Shown piece by piece: positions 1 to 5,738 of a stretch of 7,681 nt of DNA (position 1 is its first letter; every line of letters starts with the position of its first letter). Under the pieces are notes generated by a model. It was not told the origin of the DNA. It saw only the letters and a program-made list of their open reading frames with translations, and ran no database searches. The stretch comes from Candidatus Saccharimonadota bacterium (lineage in GTDB: Bacteria > Patescibacteriota > Saccharimonadia > Saccharimonadales > JAGQNJ01). The stretch covers positions 1 to 7,681 of the forward strand of contig JAGQNJ010000032.1 of NCBI GenBank assembly GCA_020428115.1, written 5' to 3'. Made by a program: the position numbers and the translations under genes.

Positions 1-1834
1 TGCCGATAGCCACGGGTTTAGTTTGCAGGTACCAACTGGCGAGCTCAAGCCCAAGGATATCGAAGTAATTTTGTACGGAACGGGCGAGCAAACATACAAA
101 GTCACTCTCGGTGGTGGGCGTTCGTACCAGACTACCTACGAGGGCGTTATTCCAAATCTTGAGCGTAGGTACAAAGAAACTGACAGCGATTTCATCCGTC
201 GCGACATAGAGCGATTTATGCAAGAGCGTCCTTGTCAGGCTTGTCACGGCAAACGCCTTAAGCCAGAAGTATTGGCCGTTACGATAGCCGACAAGTCAAT
301 TATGGACGTGTGTGAACTGGCTATTGATGATGCCCTAAAACACGTCGGGACACTACGACTATCTGAAAAGGATGCCCACATTGCTCGACAAATCCTCAAG
401 GAAATTACGGCGCGCCTGAGCTTTTTGCAGGACGTAGGGCTAAATTATCTGAGTCTGTCACGTAGTGCTGCCACGCTTAGTGGCGGTGAAGCGCAGCGTA
501 TTCGGCTCGCAACACAGATTGGTTCGGGTCTTATGGGTGTGCTGTATGTTTTAGATGAGCCATCGATTGGTCTGCACCAGCGAGACAATGGCCGACTCAT
601 TGCTACCCTCAAAAATTTACGAGATCTCGGCAATACAGTACTTGTCGTTGAGCACGACGAAGAAACAATTCGAACCGCAGATTATCTTATCGATATCGGG
701 CCAGGCGCGGGTATCCATGGCGGCCAAGTGATTGCAGATGGCACACCAGATGCAGTTGCCAAGGTCAAAGATAGCATCACAGGACAGTATCTGCGCCACG
801 AAAAATCTATACAAGCCCCTAAGCAGTATCGTTCGGGCAACGGTAAATCCCTTGTCGTTCGTGGCGCGCGCGAACATAATCTCAAAAATGTTGATGTGAC
901 GATTCCACTTGGCAAGCTTGTCGTCGTGAGCGGGGTTTCTGGCTCAGGCAAATCAACGCTAATCAATGATATTGTCGCCAAAGAGCTCGCTGCCCGACTA
1001 CACCGTGCAAATGTTGTTCCTGGCAAACATGATGATATCGAGGGCATCGCTCAACTCGACAAGGCCATTATTATTGATCAATCGCCGATTGGGCGCACAC
1101 CTCGCTCGAACCCAGCAACATATACAGGGCTCTTTACGCCTATTCGTGAGCTATTTGCCACTATGCCAGAGGCAAAAGTTCGGGGCTATAGCCCGGGGCG
1201 ATTTAGCTTTAACGTTCGTGGCGGTCGTTGCGAAAACTGTGCAGGGGATGGAATTATCAAAATTGAAATGCACTTTTTGCCCGATGTATATGTTCCGTGC
1301 GAGGAATGTAAAGGCAAACGATACAATCGTGAAGCGCTCGAGATTCACTATAAAGGCAAGACCATCAGCGATGTACTAGAGATGACATGCGAAACTGCCC
1401 TAGAGTTTTTTGGCAGTATTCCAAGTATTGCCAAGAAGTTGCAGACTTTGGTTGATGTCGGGCTCGGGTACATTACACTTGGTCAGCCCGCAACAACACT
1501 GAGTGGTGGTGAGGCGCAGCGTATCAAGCTTGCAACCGAACTATCGAGGCGCGCCACGGGCAAAACGCTCTACATACTAGATGAGCCAACCACGGGGCTC
1601 CATATCGATGATGTTCAGAAGCTACTACATGTACTGGGTGCGCTTGTGGATTCTGGCAATAGCATGATTATCATTGAGCATAACCTTGATGTTATTAAAT
1701 CAGCTGATCACGTGATCGATATGGGTCCTGAAGGTGGTATTGGCGGTGGCACGATTGTTGCCGAGGGTACGCCAAAAGAAATTGCCAAGAACCCCAAGTC
1801 ATTTACGGGGCAGTATTTAAGGCAAATGCTATGA
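1..1834 (+). CDS. uvrA: Excinuclease ABC subunit UvrA (5' truncated by window edge)
   Basis: UvrA is the damage-sensing ATPase of nucleotide excision repair; it loads UvrB onto lesions as a dimer. The reading frame is open from base 2, and the codons before position 23 (reading ADSHGFS) already look like UvrA, so the gene starts outside the window. About 610 of the usual 940 or so residues are present; the first Walker A and first zinc module are missing. Visible in order: a CxxC pair in PCQACHGKRL (cysteines at 233 and 242); the ABC signature LSGGEAQRIRLA (476-511); Walker B LDEPS (Asp codon 554) and switch His (653); the second Walker A GVSGSGKST (932-958); the C-terminal zinc finger CX2C-X19-CX2C (cysteines at 1229, 1238, 1298, 1307); the second signature LSGGEAQRIKLA (1499-1534); and the second Walker B LDEPTTGLH with its EHN histidine (1679). 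All key residues in this part are intact, so it looks functional. Its TGA stop overlaps the next start codon. Confidence 0.98.
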   Translation, partial: ADSHGFSLQVPTGELKPKDIEVILYGTGEQTYKVTLGGGRSYQTTYEGVIPNLERRYKETDSDFIRRDIERFMQERPCQACHGKRLKPEVLAVTIADKSIMDVCELAIDDALKHVGTLRLSEKDAHIARQILKEITARLSFLQDVGLNYLSLSRSAATLSGGEAQRIRLATQIGSGLMGVLYVLDEPSIGLHQRDNGRLIATLKNLRDLGNTVLVVEHDEETIRTADYLIDIGPGAGIHGGQVIADGTPDAVAKVKDSITGQYLRHEKSIQAPKQYRSGNGKSLVVRGAREHNLKNVDVTIPLGKLVVVSGVSGSGKSTLINDIVAKELAARLHRANVVPGKHDDIEGIAQLDKAIIIDQSPIGRTPRSNPATYTGLFTPIRELFATMPEAKVRGYSPGRFSFNVRGGRCENCAGDGIIKIEMHFLPDVYVPCEECKGKRYNREALEIHYKGKTISDVLEMTCETALEFFGSIPSIAKKLQTLVDVGLGYITLGQPATTLSGGEAQRIKLATELSRRATGKTLYILDEPTTGLHIDDVQKLLHVLGALVDSGNSMIIIEHNLDVIKSADHVIDMGPEGGIGGGTIVAEGTPKEIAKNPKSFTGQYLRQML

Positions 1835-2283
1835 GTATACAGGTCGGTGAAGCAACACAGGAGCAACTCGTTACTGATGAGATATATAGTCACTCAGCAG
1901 TCACCTCTATGGAAGCATATATTTTGCAGGCGCAATGGCGTTATAGTGTCGACGATTCGCTCAACGATGCACTCTATGAAACTGCCAGACGCAGGCAGCA
2001 AATATTCGCTGATGCAAATACAGAGATAGATGCAGAACAGTCTAGCATTGCGATGCTTGTTAATGCGTCCAGAATGGCTTATCGGTATATGAATCAGGAA
2101 TGGCGCTATGAGGTTCTCGCTCAAGATAGGCTTGTTGATCCGGGTGCGCAACTACGAGACGTACCACATATGGGGTTTCGATTACGCTGGCCTCGTCGCT
2201 TTGTGTCTTTGCCACCAGAGGCTCAGGCGTACCTGCAGGAGTATTTTATTATCGAAGACGCAACGCAACAGGTAGCGAGCTAG
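1831..2283 (+). CDS. Hypothetical protein translationally coupled to uvrA
   Basis: I do not recognise this 150-residue protein. The ATG shares ATGA with the uvrA stop, and an AAGG at 1819-1822 sits eight bases upstream, so start and coupling are well supported. The product looks soluble, with no signal peptide or membrane segment. Residues about 5-100 look mostly helical and rich in Glu, Gln, Ala and Arg. A WRY triplet occurs twice in similar settings (QAQWRYSV at 33-40 and NQEWRYEV at 88-95), suggesting a duplicated helical element. Then comes a basic aromatic stretch RLRWPRRF (107-114), which could touch nucleic acid or an acidic partner, and an acidic-to-neutral C-terminus. Coupling hints at a role with UvrA or just shared expression; no function can be assigned. 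The frame is open across its whole length and ends in TAG exactly where the opposing gene ends, which favours a real gene. Confidence 0.75.
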   Translation: MSIQVGEATQEQLVTDEIYSHSAVTSMEAYILQAQWRYSVDDSLNDALYETARRRQQIFADANTEIDAEQSSIAMLVNASRMAYRYMNQEWRYEVLAQDRLVDPGAQLRDVPHMGFRLRWPRRFVSLPPEAQAYLQEYFIIEDATQQVAS

Positions 2284-2945
2284 TCAACTTTTTTGTTGAG
2301 GAATAGGTTTCGTTTCCAGAGGCGGAGTTTGGCGCTGAGTGCCTTGCGGGTTTCTTCATCTTTGAGGATATGGTAGATTGCCGGGCCAAACGTGCCAAGC
2401 ATCACGATAAGCATAGTTGGCAAAATAAATTTCTCGATCGTATCGGGTTCAACAAATCCCCCAATGAAATAACCGATTAGTGTCACACCGACTCCCCAGA
2501 CTAATGCACCCAAGACATTAAAAGCCATGAATCGTTTGCGGGGCATCTTGCCGACACCCGCAACAAGAGGTGCGAAGGTCCGGACTATCGGCAAAAACCG
2601 CGCGAGAACAATAGTTTTACCACCGTGCGCTTCGTAGAATTTTTCGGCTCGCATAATATGCTTTTTGTGAAAAAACACTCCATCTTCTTTTTTGAAAATC
2701 CTGTGTCCGGTTCGTCGCCCGATACTGTAGCCAACATTGTCACCAACTATCGCAGCAATAACAGTAGCAAGTAATAGCCATCCCAGTGGTAGCTTGCCCT
2801 GTGCGGCAAAGAAGCCAGCAAATAGAAGCAGTGTATCACCAGGCAGGAAGAAGCCAACGAGTAGCCCAGATTCGGCAAAGACTATGGCCGCAACTCCGAT
2901 AATGCCGAACGAAACTAATATTGATTCGATGTCGATATGGAACAT
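2280..2945 (-). CDS. DedA family membrane protein (SNARE-associated/VTT domain)
   Basis: This is an integral membrane protein of 221 residues, normal for DedA. Family members have been linked to undecaprenyl-phosphate recycling, proton-motive-force homeostasis and envelope stress; which applies here is unknown. The family motifs are present: Glu25 and Asp37 (in FFLPGDTLL, 32-40) with the spacing of the essential acidic pair of E. coli YqjA; GDNVGYSIGRRTG (68-80); and ARFLPIVRTFAPLVAG (115-130), with Arg116 and Arg122 matching the essential arginine pair. Hydrophobic stretches lie at roughly 8-50, 53-70, 140-164 and 173-193, followed by a basic cytoplasmic tail. I start it at the ATG at 2945-2943. 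An upstream in-frame ATG at 2981 would add 12 residues, but it lies within the promoter, has no Shine-Dalgarno and adds no hydrophobic or conserved sequence. The stop TAG shares CTAG (2280-2283) with the stop of the convergent gene. The predicted leader is only about nine bases. Confidence 0.95.
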   Translation of the reverse strand: MFHIDIESILVSFGIIGVAAIVFAESGLLVGFFLPGDTLLLFAGFFAAQGKLPLGWLLLATVIAAIVGDNVGYSIGRRTGHRIFKKEDGVFFHKKHIMRAEKFYEAHGGKTIVLARFLPIVRTFAPLVAGVGKMPRKRFMAFNVLGALVWGVGVTLIGYFIGGFVEPDTIEKFILPTMLIVMLGTFGPAIYHILKDEETRKALSAKLRLWKRNLFLNKKVD

Positions 2946-2960
2946 AAAAGTGTAGGGATC

Positions 2961-2990
2961 ATTATAACAAAACTTACCCATAAGTTTGCT
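2961..2990 (-). promoter_or_regulatory. Predicted extended -10 promoter for the dedA-family gene
   Basis: Read on the minus strand, TGT-TATAAT (the -10 hexamer at 2966-2961, the TG extension at 2969-2968) is a perfect -10 with the extended element. No good -35 is visible at 16-18 bases spacing, as is common for extended -10 promoters. Transcription would begin near 2954, leaving about nine bases before the ATG at 2945 and no Shine-Dalgarno, so the mRNA would be almost leaderless. Confidence 0.6.
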
Positions 2991-2995
2991 ATAAT
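2967..2995 (+). promoter_or_regulatory. Predicted extended -10 promoter for rplY
   Basis: TGC-TATAAT at 2987-2995 is a perfect -10 hexamer (2990-2995) with the extended TG element. The -35 position (about 2967-2972) reads AACAAA, a poor match. The transcript would start near 3002 and carry a leader of about 35 bases that includes the Shine-Dalgarno at 3019-3026. The promoter lies back to back with the minus-strand one and shares its DNA. Confidence 0.6.
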
Positions 2996-3018
2996 GTTAT
3001 GCACATAATCATATTCTG

Positions 3019-3026
3019 AAAGGCGG
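3019..3026 (+). promoter_or_regulatory. Shine-Dalgarno of rplY
   Basis: AAAGGCGG, close to AAAGGAGG, ends ten bases before the ATG at 3037. It settles the start of rplY and shows that this genome does use Shine-Dalgarno sites, in contrast to the leaderless-looking dedA-family gene and trhO. Confidence 0.65.
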
Positions 3027-3036
3027 AACAGTAGTA

Positions 3037-3711
3037 ATGAGTAGTGAAGACATCGTACTTGAACTCGAAAAACGTGATGCGGTAGGCAAAGGCTTAAATG
3101 CTTTACGCAGCGAGGGCACCATACCTGCGGTAATACACAACCACGGCAAGGAATCAATTATTGTTATGGCGCCAACCATTGCGATGAACAAAGTCTACCA
3201 GCAGGCAGGTAAGACTCAGCCTGTGAACCTTAAGGTTGGCAAGGAGACATACCTGGCAATTATCAAGGATGCTGATTTTGACCCCAAGAAAAACCTGCTA
3301 CGCCACGTGGTATTTAATGCTGTTCGTCAGGACCAACCGGTAGAAGCTCAAGTACCTATTGTGCTTGATGGCGAGGAGATACCAGCCGAAAAAGCAGGAC
3401 TGCTCGTGATACCTACACTTGAACACGTGACAATCGAGGCTCTTCCTAAGGATCTAATCGATTCACTAAGTGTTGATGTTACAAAACTCGCCGAGATCGG
3501 TGACAAGCTACACGTCTCCGACATTGTTGTGCCATCAGGTGTAACGATTAAAGAAGAACCAGAGCAAACAATTGTTGTTGTAGAACAACCGAAGGCGCAG
3601 ATGTCCGAAGAAGCGGCCGAGGAATCTGAGGAAGGTGAAGCTACCGAAGAAGGTGCTTCAGCAGAAACAGCCGACAGTTCTGAGGGCACCGAAGAACCCA
3701 AAGAAAGCTAA
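3037..3711 (+). CDS. rplY: 50S ribosomal protein bL25, long CTC/TL5 form
   Basis: bL25 binds 5S rRNA in the central protuberance of the large ribosomal subunit; long forms are also known as the general stress protein Ctc. The protein has 224 residues in three parts. The N-terminal bL25 domain (about 1-95) carries the family pattern LEKRDAVGKGLNALRSEGTIPAVIHNHG (given here as positions 9-37, key residues Gly17, Lys18, Arg24, Pro30, Ala31), then a DFDP turn near 80-83. The TL5 C-terminal beta domain (about 97-185) includes VPIVLDGE and the stretch SVDVTKLAEIGDKLHVSDI (145-163). The acidic tail (190-224) holds 15 Asp/Glu in 35 residues and is probably disordered, as in many long bL25 proteins. 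The start is supported by AAAGGCGG upstream and by family alignment. The gene has its own promoter, divergent from the dedA-family gene. The TAA stop lies two bases from the convergent ABC exporter stop. Confidence 0.95.
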   Translation: MSSEDIVLELEKRDAVGKGLNALRSEGTIPAVIHNHGKESIIVMAPTIAMNKVYQQAGKTQPVNLKVGKETYLAIIKDADFDPKKNLLRHVVFNAVRQDQPVEAQVPIVLDGEEIPAEKAGLLVIPTLEHVTIEALPKDLIDSLSVDVTKLAEIGDKLHVSDIVVPSGVTIKEEPEQTIVVVEQPKAQMSEEAAEESEEGEATEEGASAETADSSEGTEEPKES

Positions 3712-3713
3712 GT

Positions 3714-5516
3714 TTATCTATAACCTTCAGCTTGTTTGCTAAAGAGATCGTAGTAGAGGCCCTGCTTTTTGATAAGAGTTTTGTGTGAGCCCTGTTCAAT
3801 AATCTTACCCTTGTCGAGCACAATGATGTGGTTTGCCCTACGAACAGTACTAAATCGATGACTTACAATTAGGGCAGTTTTATGTTTGTAATTCTCAAAT
3901 ATCGAGTTAAATATTTTGTATTCAGCATTCGCGTCTATGGCGGAAGTTGGCTCATCGAGGACCATCACATTAGCATTGCGATAAAACGCTCTCGCTAATG
4001 CAACACGTTGCCATTGACCTCCACTTGGCTCAGTACCTTTTTTAAAACTTGCATCAAGCACAGTTTTCCAACCGTACGGGTACTTACTAACAAGCTTGTC
4101 AACGCCAGCAAACGTAGCTGCTTGTTCGAGTTTTTGTGCATTTAGCTTACTCTCTGATCTCCCGATAGTAATATTCTCATCAATGGGTAGTGGGTACTGG
4201 TTGAATTCCTGGAACAGGGTTGCAATTTGGCTATACCAAGACTCAAGTGCAAGATCGTTTAAATCATGGCCATTAATAAGGATTTGCCCAGAATCAGGCT
4301 GATAGAAGCGCATTAGTAGTTTGATCAGGGTTGTTTTGCCTGCACCATTTTCTCCTACTAGCGCAACATGTTCGCCATTACGGATCCTTAAGCTGAGGTT
4401 TTTAAATACTGGTTCTTGTTCTCCTGGATAGGTAAAACAAACATCCCGAAATTCAATTGTTATGGAACTTGCTTTGTTCAGATCGATAGCGTTTTTAATA
4501 TCAATGTTATGAGGTTGTTTATCGATAAGTTCAAAATAGCTAGCGGCAAATATTAGCATATCTTGCATGCGTGCAAGAGTACCAAAAATTGCACTTAATG
4601 CTCCTCCAACTCGAAGCAAAGCACCCGAAAGAAAGAAATAGCGCTCGAGACTAATAGAGCCACTAAGTACTTGGCGGAGTAGGGTGATCGAGCCAATTGC
4701 TGTGCCAGCAACCTCTAACACTCGCGTCGGGAACACAACACGGCTAGCTTCGTTATACTTGCGCTCCTGTTCTTTATAGAAAACACTGAGCATGCGGTTC
4801 ACCTTGTTGACAATAAACTCCTTTGCCTGTGTGCTTCGCAGCTCCATCTGTCCTTTTGGTTGGCGCATAATCCATTCAAGCCCCCAGAAGGTGTGTCGTT
4901 CATCACCCTTTTCATCCCAAACAAACCAAAGAATTTTGGAAATTCGTCCCTCAGCAATAAGTGAAGGGATTAAAAATATTATGAGCAGAGGTACAATCCA
5001 CCAGGTAATCTGGCTTACGACAAATGTAATCGCAATAAAGCGTGCCATGCCGTATATGAGTTCAAAGTTTGCATTCGCAAGGTTTGCAATCTGCCACGTA
5101 TAGCCTCCGGCAACTTTATTTATCTGGTTACGTGTTGATTCATCGTAAAAGTCAGAGAGGTCGAGTCGACAAAGGCTTGATTGAAACGCGACTGTTGACC
5201 ATTTTGCAAATGCAAAATATAGAATTCGTTGCGCATAACCCATAATTGCAAAACCCAGTACGACCCCAATGCCCGCGCCGATGCTGATCCATAGCCATAG
5301 CCAGATGTTTTCTGCAGTACCCGACGTTATAAACTGAGCGAGCAGCGCTGCAATCCGCGCCCCTGCATAGATTGCTAGAATTGATGAAGAAATTTCAAGA
5401 AGTGCGCCAAAAAAATAAAGGATGCTCTTATCGGCACGAAGAACAAAGGCCTGTTTAAGAAGCCGTAAGCTGATTGCGGCATGACCACGAATATTGTTAG
5501 TACGAACCTTTATCAT
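3714..5516 (-). CDS. ABC exporter half-transporter (fused permease and ATPase)
   Basis: A 600-residue type IV (subfamily B-like) ABC exporter that should act as a homodimer or pair with another half-transporter. The membrane domain spans about 30-325, with hydrophobic segments near 33-60, 72-95, 155-190 and 265-315. The nucleotide-binding domain spans about 350-590: A-loop Tyr363 (FTYPGEQEPVF), Walker A GENGAGKTT (388-396), Q-loop Gln436, signature PSGGQ (497-501, Pro in place of the usual Leu), Walker B VMVLDEP (517-523) with catalytic Glu522, D-loop SAID, and switch His553 (VSHRFST). All catalytic residues are present, so it should hydrolyse ATP. The substrate cannot be read from sequence; relatives export peptides, lipids or drugs. 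There is no N-terminal peptidase domain. The ATG at 5516 has AGGA (5528-5525) eight bases upstream. Upstream on the same strand lies a promoter, a 17-codon ORF and a hairpin, so regulation through the leader, or a peptide substrate, deserves consideration. It ends stop to stop with rplY. Confidence 0.95.
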   Translation of the reverse strand: MIKVRTNNIRGHAAISLRLLKQAFVLRADKSILYFFGALLEISSSILAIYAGARIAALLAQFITSGTAENIWLWLWISIGAGIGVVLGFAIMGYAQRILYFAFAKWSTVAFQSSLCRLDLSDFYDESTRNQINKVAGGYTWQIANLANANFELIYGMARFIAITFVVSQITWWIVPLLIIFLIPSLIAEGRISKILWFVWDEKGDERHTFWGLEWIMRQPKGQMELRSTQAKEFIVNKVNRMLSVFYKEQERKYNEASRVVFPTRVLEVAGTAIGSITLLRQVLSGSISLERYFFLSGALLRVGGALSAIFGTLARMQDMLIFAASYFELIDKQPHNIDIKNAIDLNKASSITIEFRDVCFTYPGEQEPVFKNLSLRIRNGEHVALVGENGAGKTTLIKLLMRFYQPDSGQILINGHDLNDLALESWYSQIATLFQEFNQYPLPIDENITIGRSESKLNAQKLEQAATFAGVDKLVSKYPYGWKTVLDASFKKGTEPSGGQWQRVALARAFYRNANVMVLDEPTSAIDANAEYKIFNSIFENYKHKTALIVSHRFSTVRRANHIIVLDKGKIIEQGSHKTLIKKQGLYYDLFSKQAEGYR

Positions 5517-5585
5517 TACAATTGTCCTAAATAGACCATATTAGTACCTGTTTTTTTGCTGTTTTGTTCTTGAAACGAGAATGGA

Positions 5586-5639
5586 TTACCCCTGTACAGG
5601 AGCAGATACAATTTGCTTCAATACTTTGACTTTTTTCAT
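5586..5639 (-). CDS. Candidate 17-residue leader or exported peptide
   Basis: On the minus strand an AAAGGAG Shine-Dalgarno (5651-5645) lies five bases before an ATG at 5639, followed by 17 codons reading MKKVKVLKQIVSAPVQG and a TAA. This is the strongest ribosome binding site in the window. A near-consensus promoter upstream would start transcription near 5676, about 37 bases before the ATG, so promoter, ribosome site and ORF are consistently spaced. The peptide is basic (four lysines, no acidic residue), with a hydrophobic-basic first half. The stop lies 69 bases upstream of the ABC exporter start on the same strand. Two readings are possible: a regulatory leader peptide whose translation controls folding of the mRNA, or a tiny secreted peptide handled by the exporter. 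A chance ORF cannot be excluded at this length. Confidence 0.5.
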   Translation of the reverse strand: MKKVKVLKQIVSAPVQG

Positions 5640-5661
5640 GACTGCTCCTTTCTTCAGGGGT
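5588..5661 (-). promoter_or_regulatory. Long hairpin enclosing the small ORF and covering its ribosome site
   Basis: In the minus-strand transcript, an outer stem pairs ACCCCTG (5661-5655) with CAGGGGT (5594-5588), and an inner stem pairs AGGAGCAG (5649-5642) with CTGCTCCT (5605-5598). A five-by-three internal loop separates the stems and the apical loop has about 36 bases. The inner stem contains the AGGAG of the small ORF's Shine-Dalgarno, and its partner lies in the last codons of the same ORF; the ATG is in the loop. No U-run follows either arm, so it is not a simple intrinsic terminator. It could limit translation of the ORF, be opened by the translating ribosome, or protect the mRNA. 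The stem is seen directly; the role is inferred. Confidence 0.6.
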
Positions 5662-5682
5662 TATAAGGTGATTCAAAGGGTA

Positions 5683-5711
5683 ATTATACTACAAATGTCA
5701 AATGATGACAA
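5683..5711 (-). promoter_or_regulatory. Predicted promoter of the small ORF and ABC exporter
   Basis: On the minus strand a -35 TTGTCA (5711-5706, five of six consensus bases) is followed after 17 bases by a perfect TATAAT (5688-5683). Transcription would begin near 5676. Its -35 overlaps by five bases the -35 of the plus-strand trhO promoter. Confidence 0.7.
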
Positions 5712-5733
5712 AACAGAGGTAAGTTGGTACAAT
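5705..5733 (+). promoter_or_regulatory. Predicted promoter of trhO-uvrC giving a leaderless mRNA
   Basis: ATGACA (5705-5710) and TACAAT (5728-5733) each match consensus in five of six positions and have the ideal 17-base spacing. A start six or seven bases past the -10 falls at 5739-5741, on the ATG of trhO itself. A second, weaker candidate -10 (TATACT, 5685-5690) has no good -35. Confidence 0.55.
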
Positions 5734-5738
5734 ATACC

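Larger units (their letters stand above)
2961..2995. repeat. Imperfect inverted repeat forming a symmetric divergent promoter
   Basis: The left arm ATTATAACAAAACTTA (2961-2976) and right arm TAAGTTTGCTATAAT (2981-2995) are reverse complements apart from one mismatch and one extra A, around a CCCA centre (2977-2980). The two outer ends are the -10 boxes of the two divergent promoters. This is visible directly; that it also binds a regulator is only a possibility. Confidence 0.75.

Noticed and set aside
682..1047. A 121-codon minus-strand frame, and a 137-codon plus-strand frame at 966-1379, inside uvrA
   Set aside because: Both overlap the conserved UvrA ATPase core in other frames and show no protein-like motif.
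2284..2299. Small inverted repeat TCAAC-TTTTTT-GTTGA as a terminator
   Set aside because: The stem is only five A/T-rich base pairs with the T-run in the loop rather than after the stem, and it codes the DedA-family C-terminus; too weak to call.
2946..2981. A 12-residue N-terminal extension of the DedA-family protein starting at an upstream ATG
   Set aside because: The codons lie in the palindromic promoter, lack a Shine-Dalgarno and add no family sequence; the ATG at 2945 is the better start.
3348..3701. Minus-strand frame opposite rplY with Ser/Ala-rich translation
   Set aside because: The low-complexity composition is the complement of the Glu-rich bL25 tail; no start signal is present.
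5516..5611. A 31-codon minus-strand frame starting at TTG (5611) and ending at TAA before the exporter, possibly joined to the 17-codon ORF by a +1 frameshift
   Set aside because: There is no ribosome site for the TTG, no clear slippery site in the overlap, and the composition is not convincing; only the ATG-started parts are reported.
5588..5661. The exporter leader hairpin as an intrinsic terminator
   Set aside because: No run of U follows the stem on either strand and the apical loop is about 36 bases, unlike intrinsic terminators.
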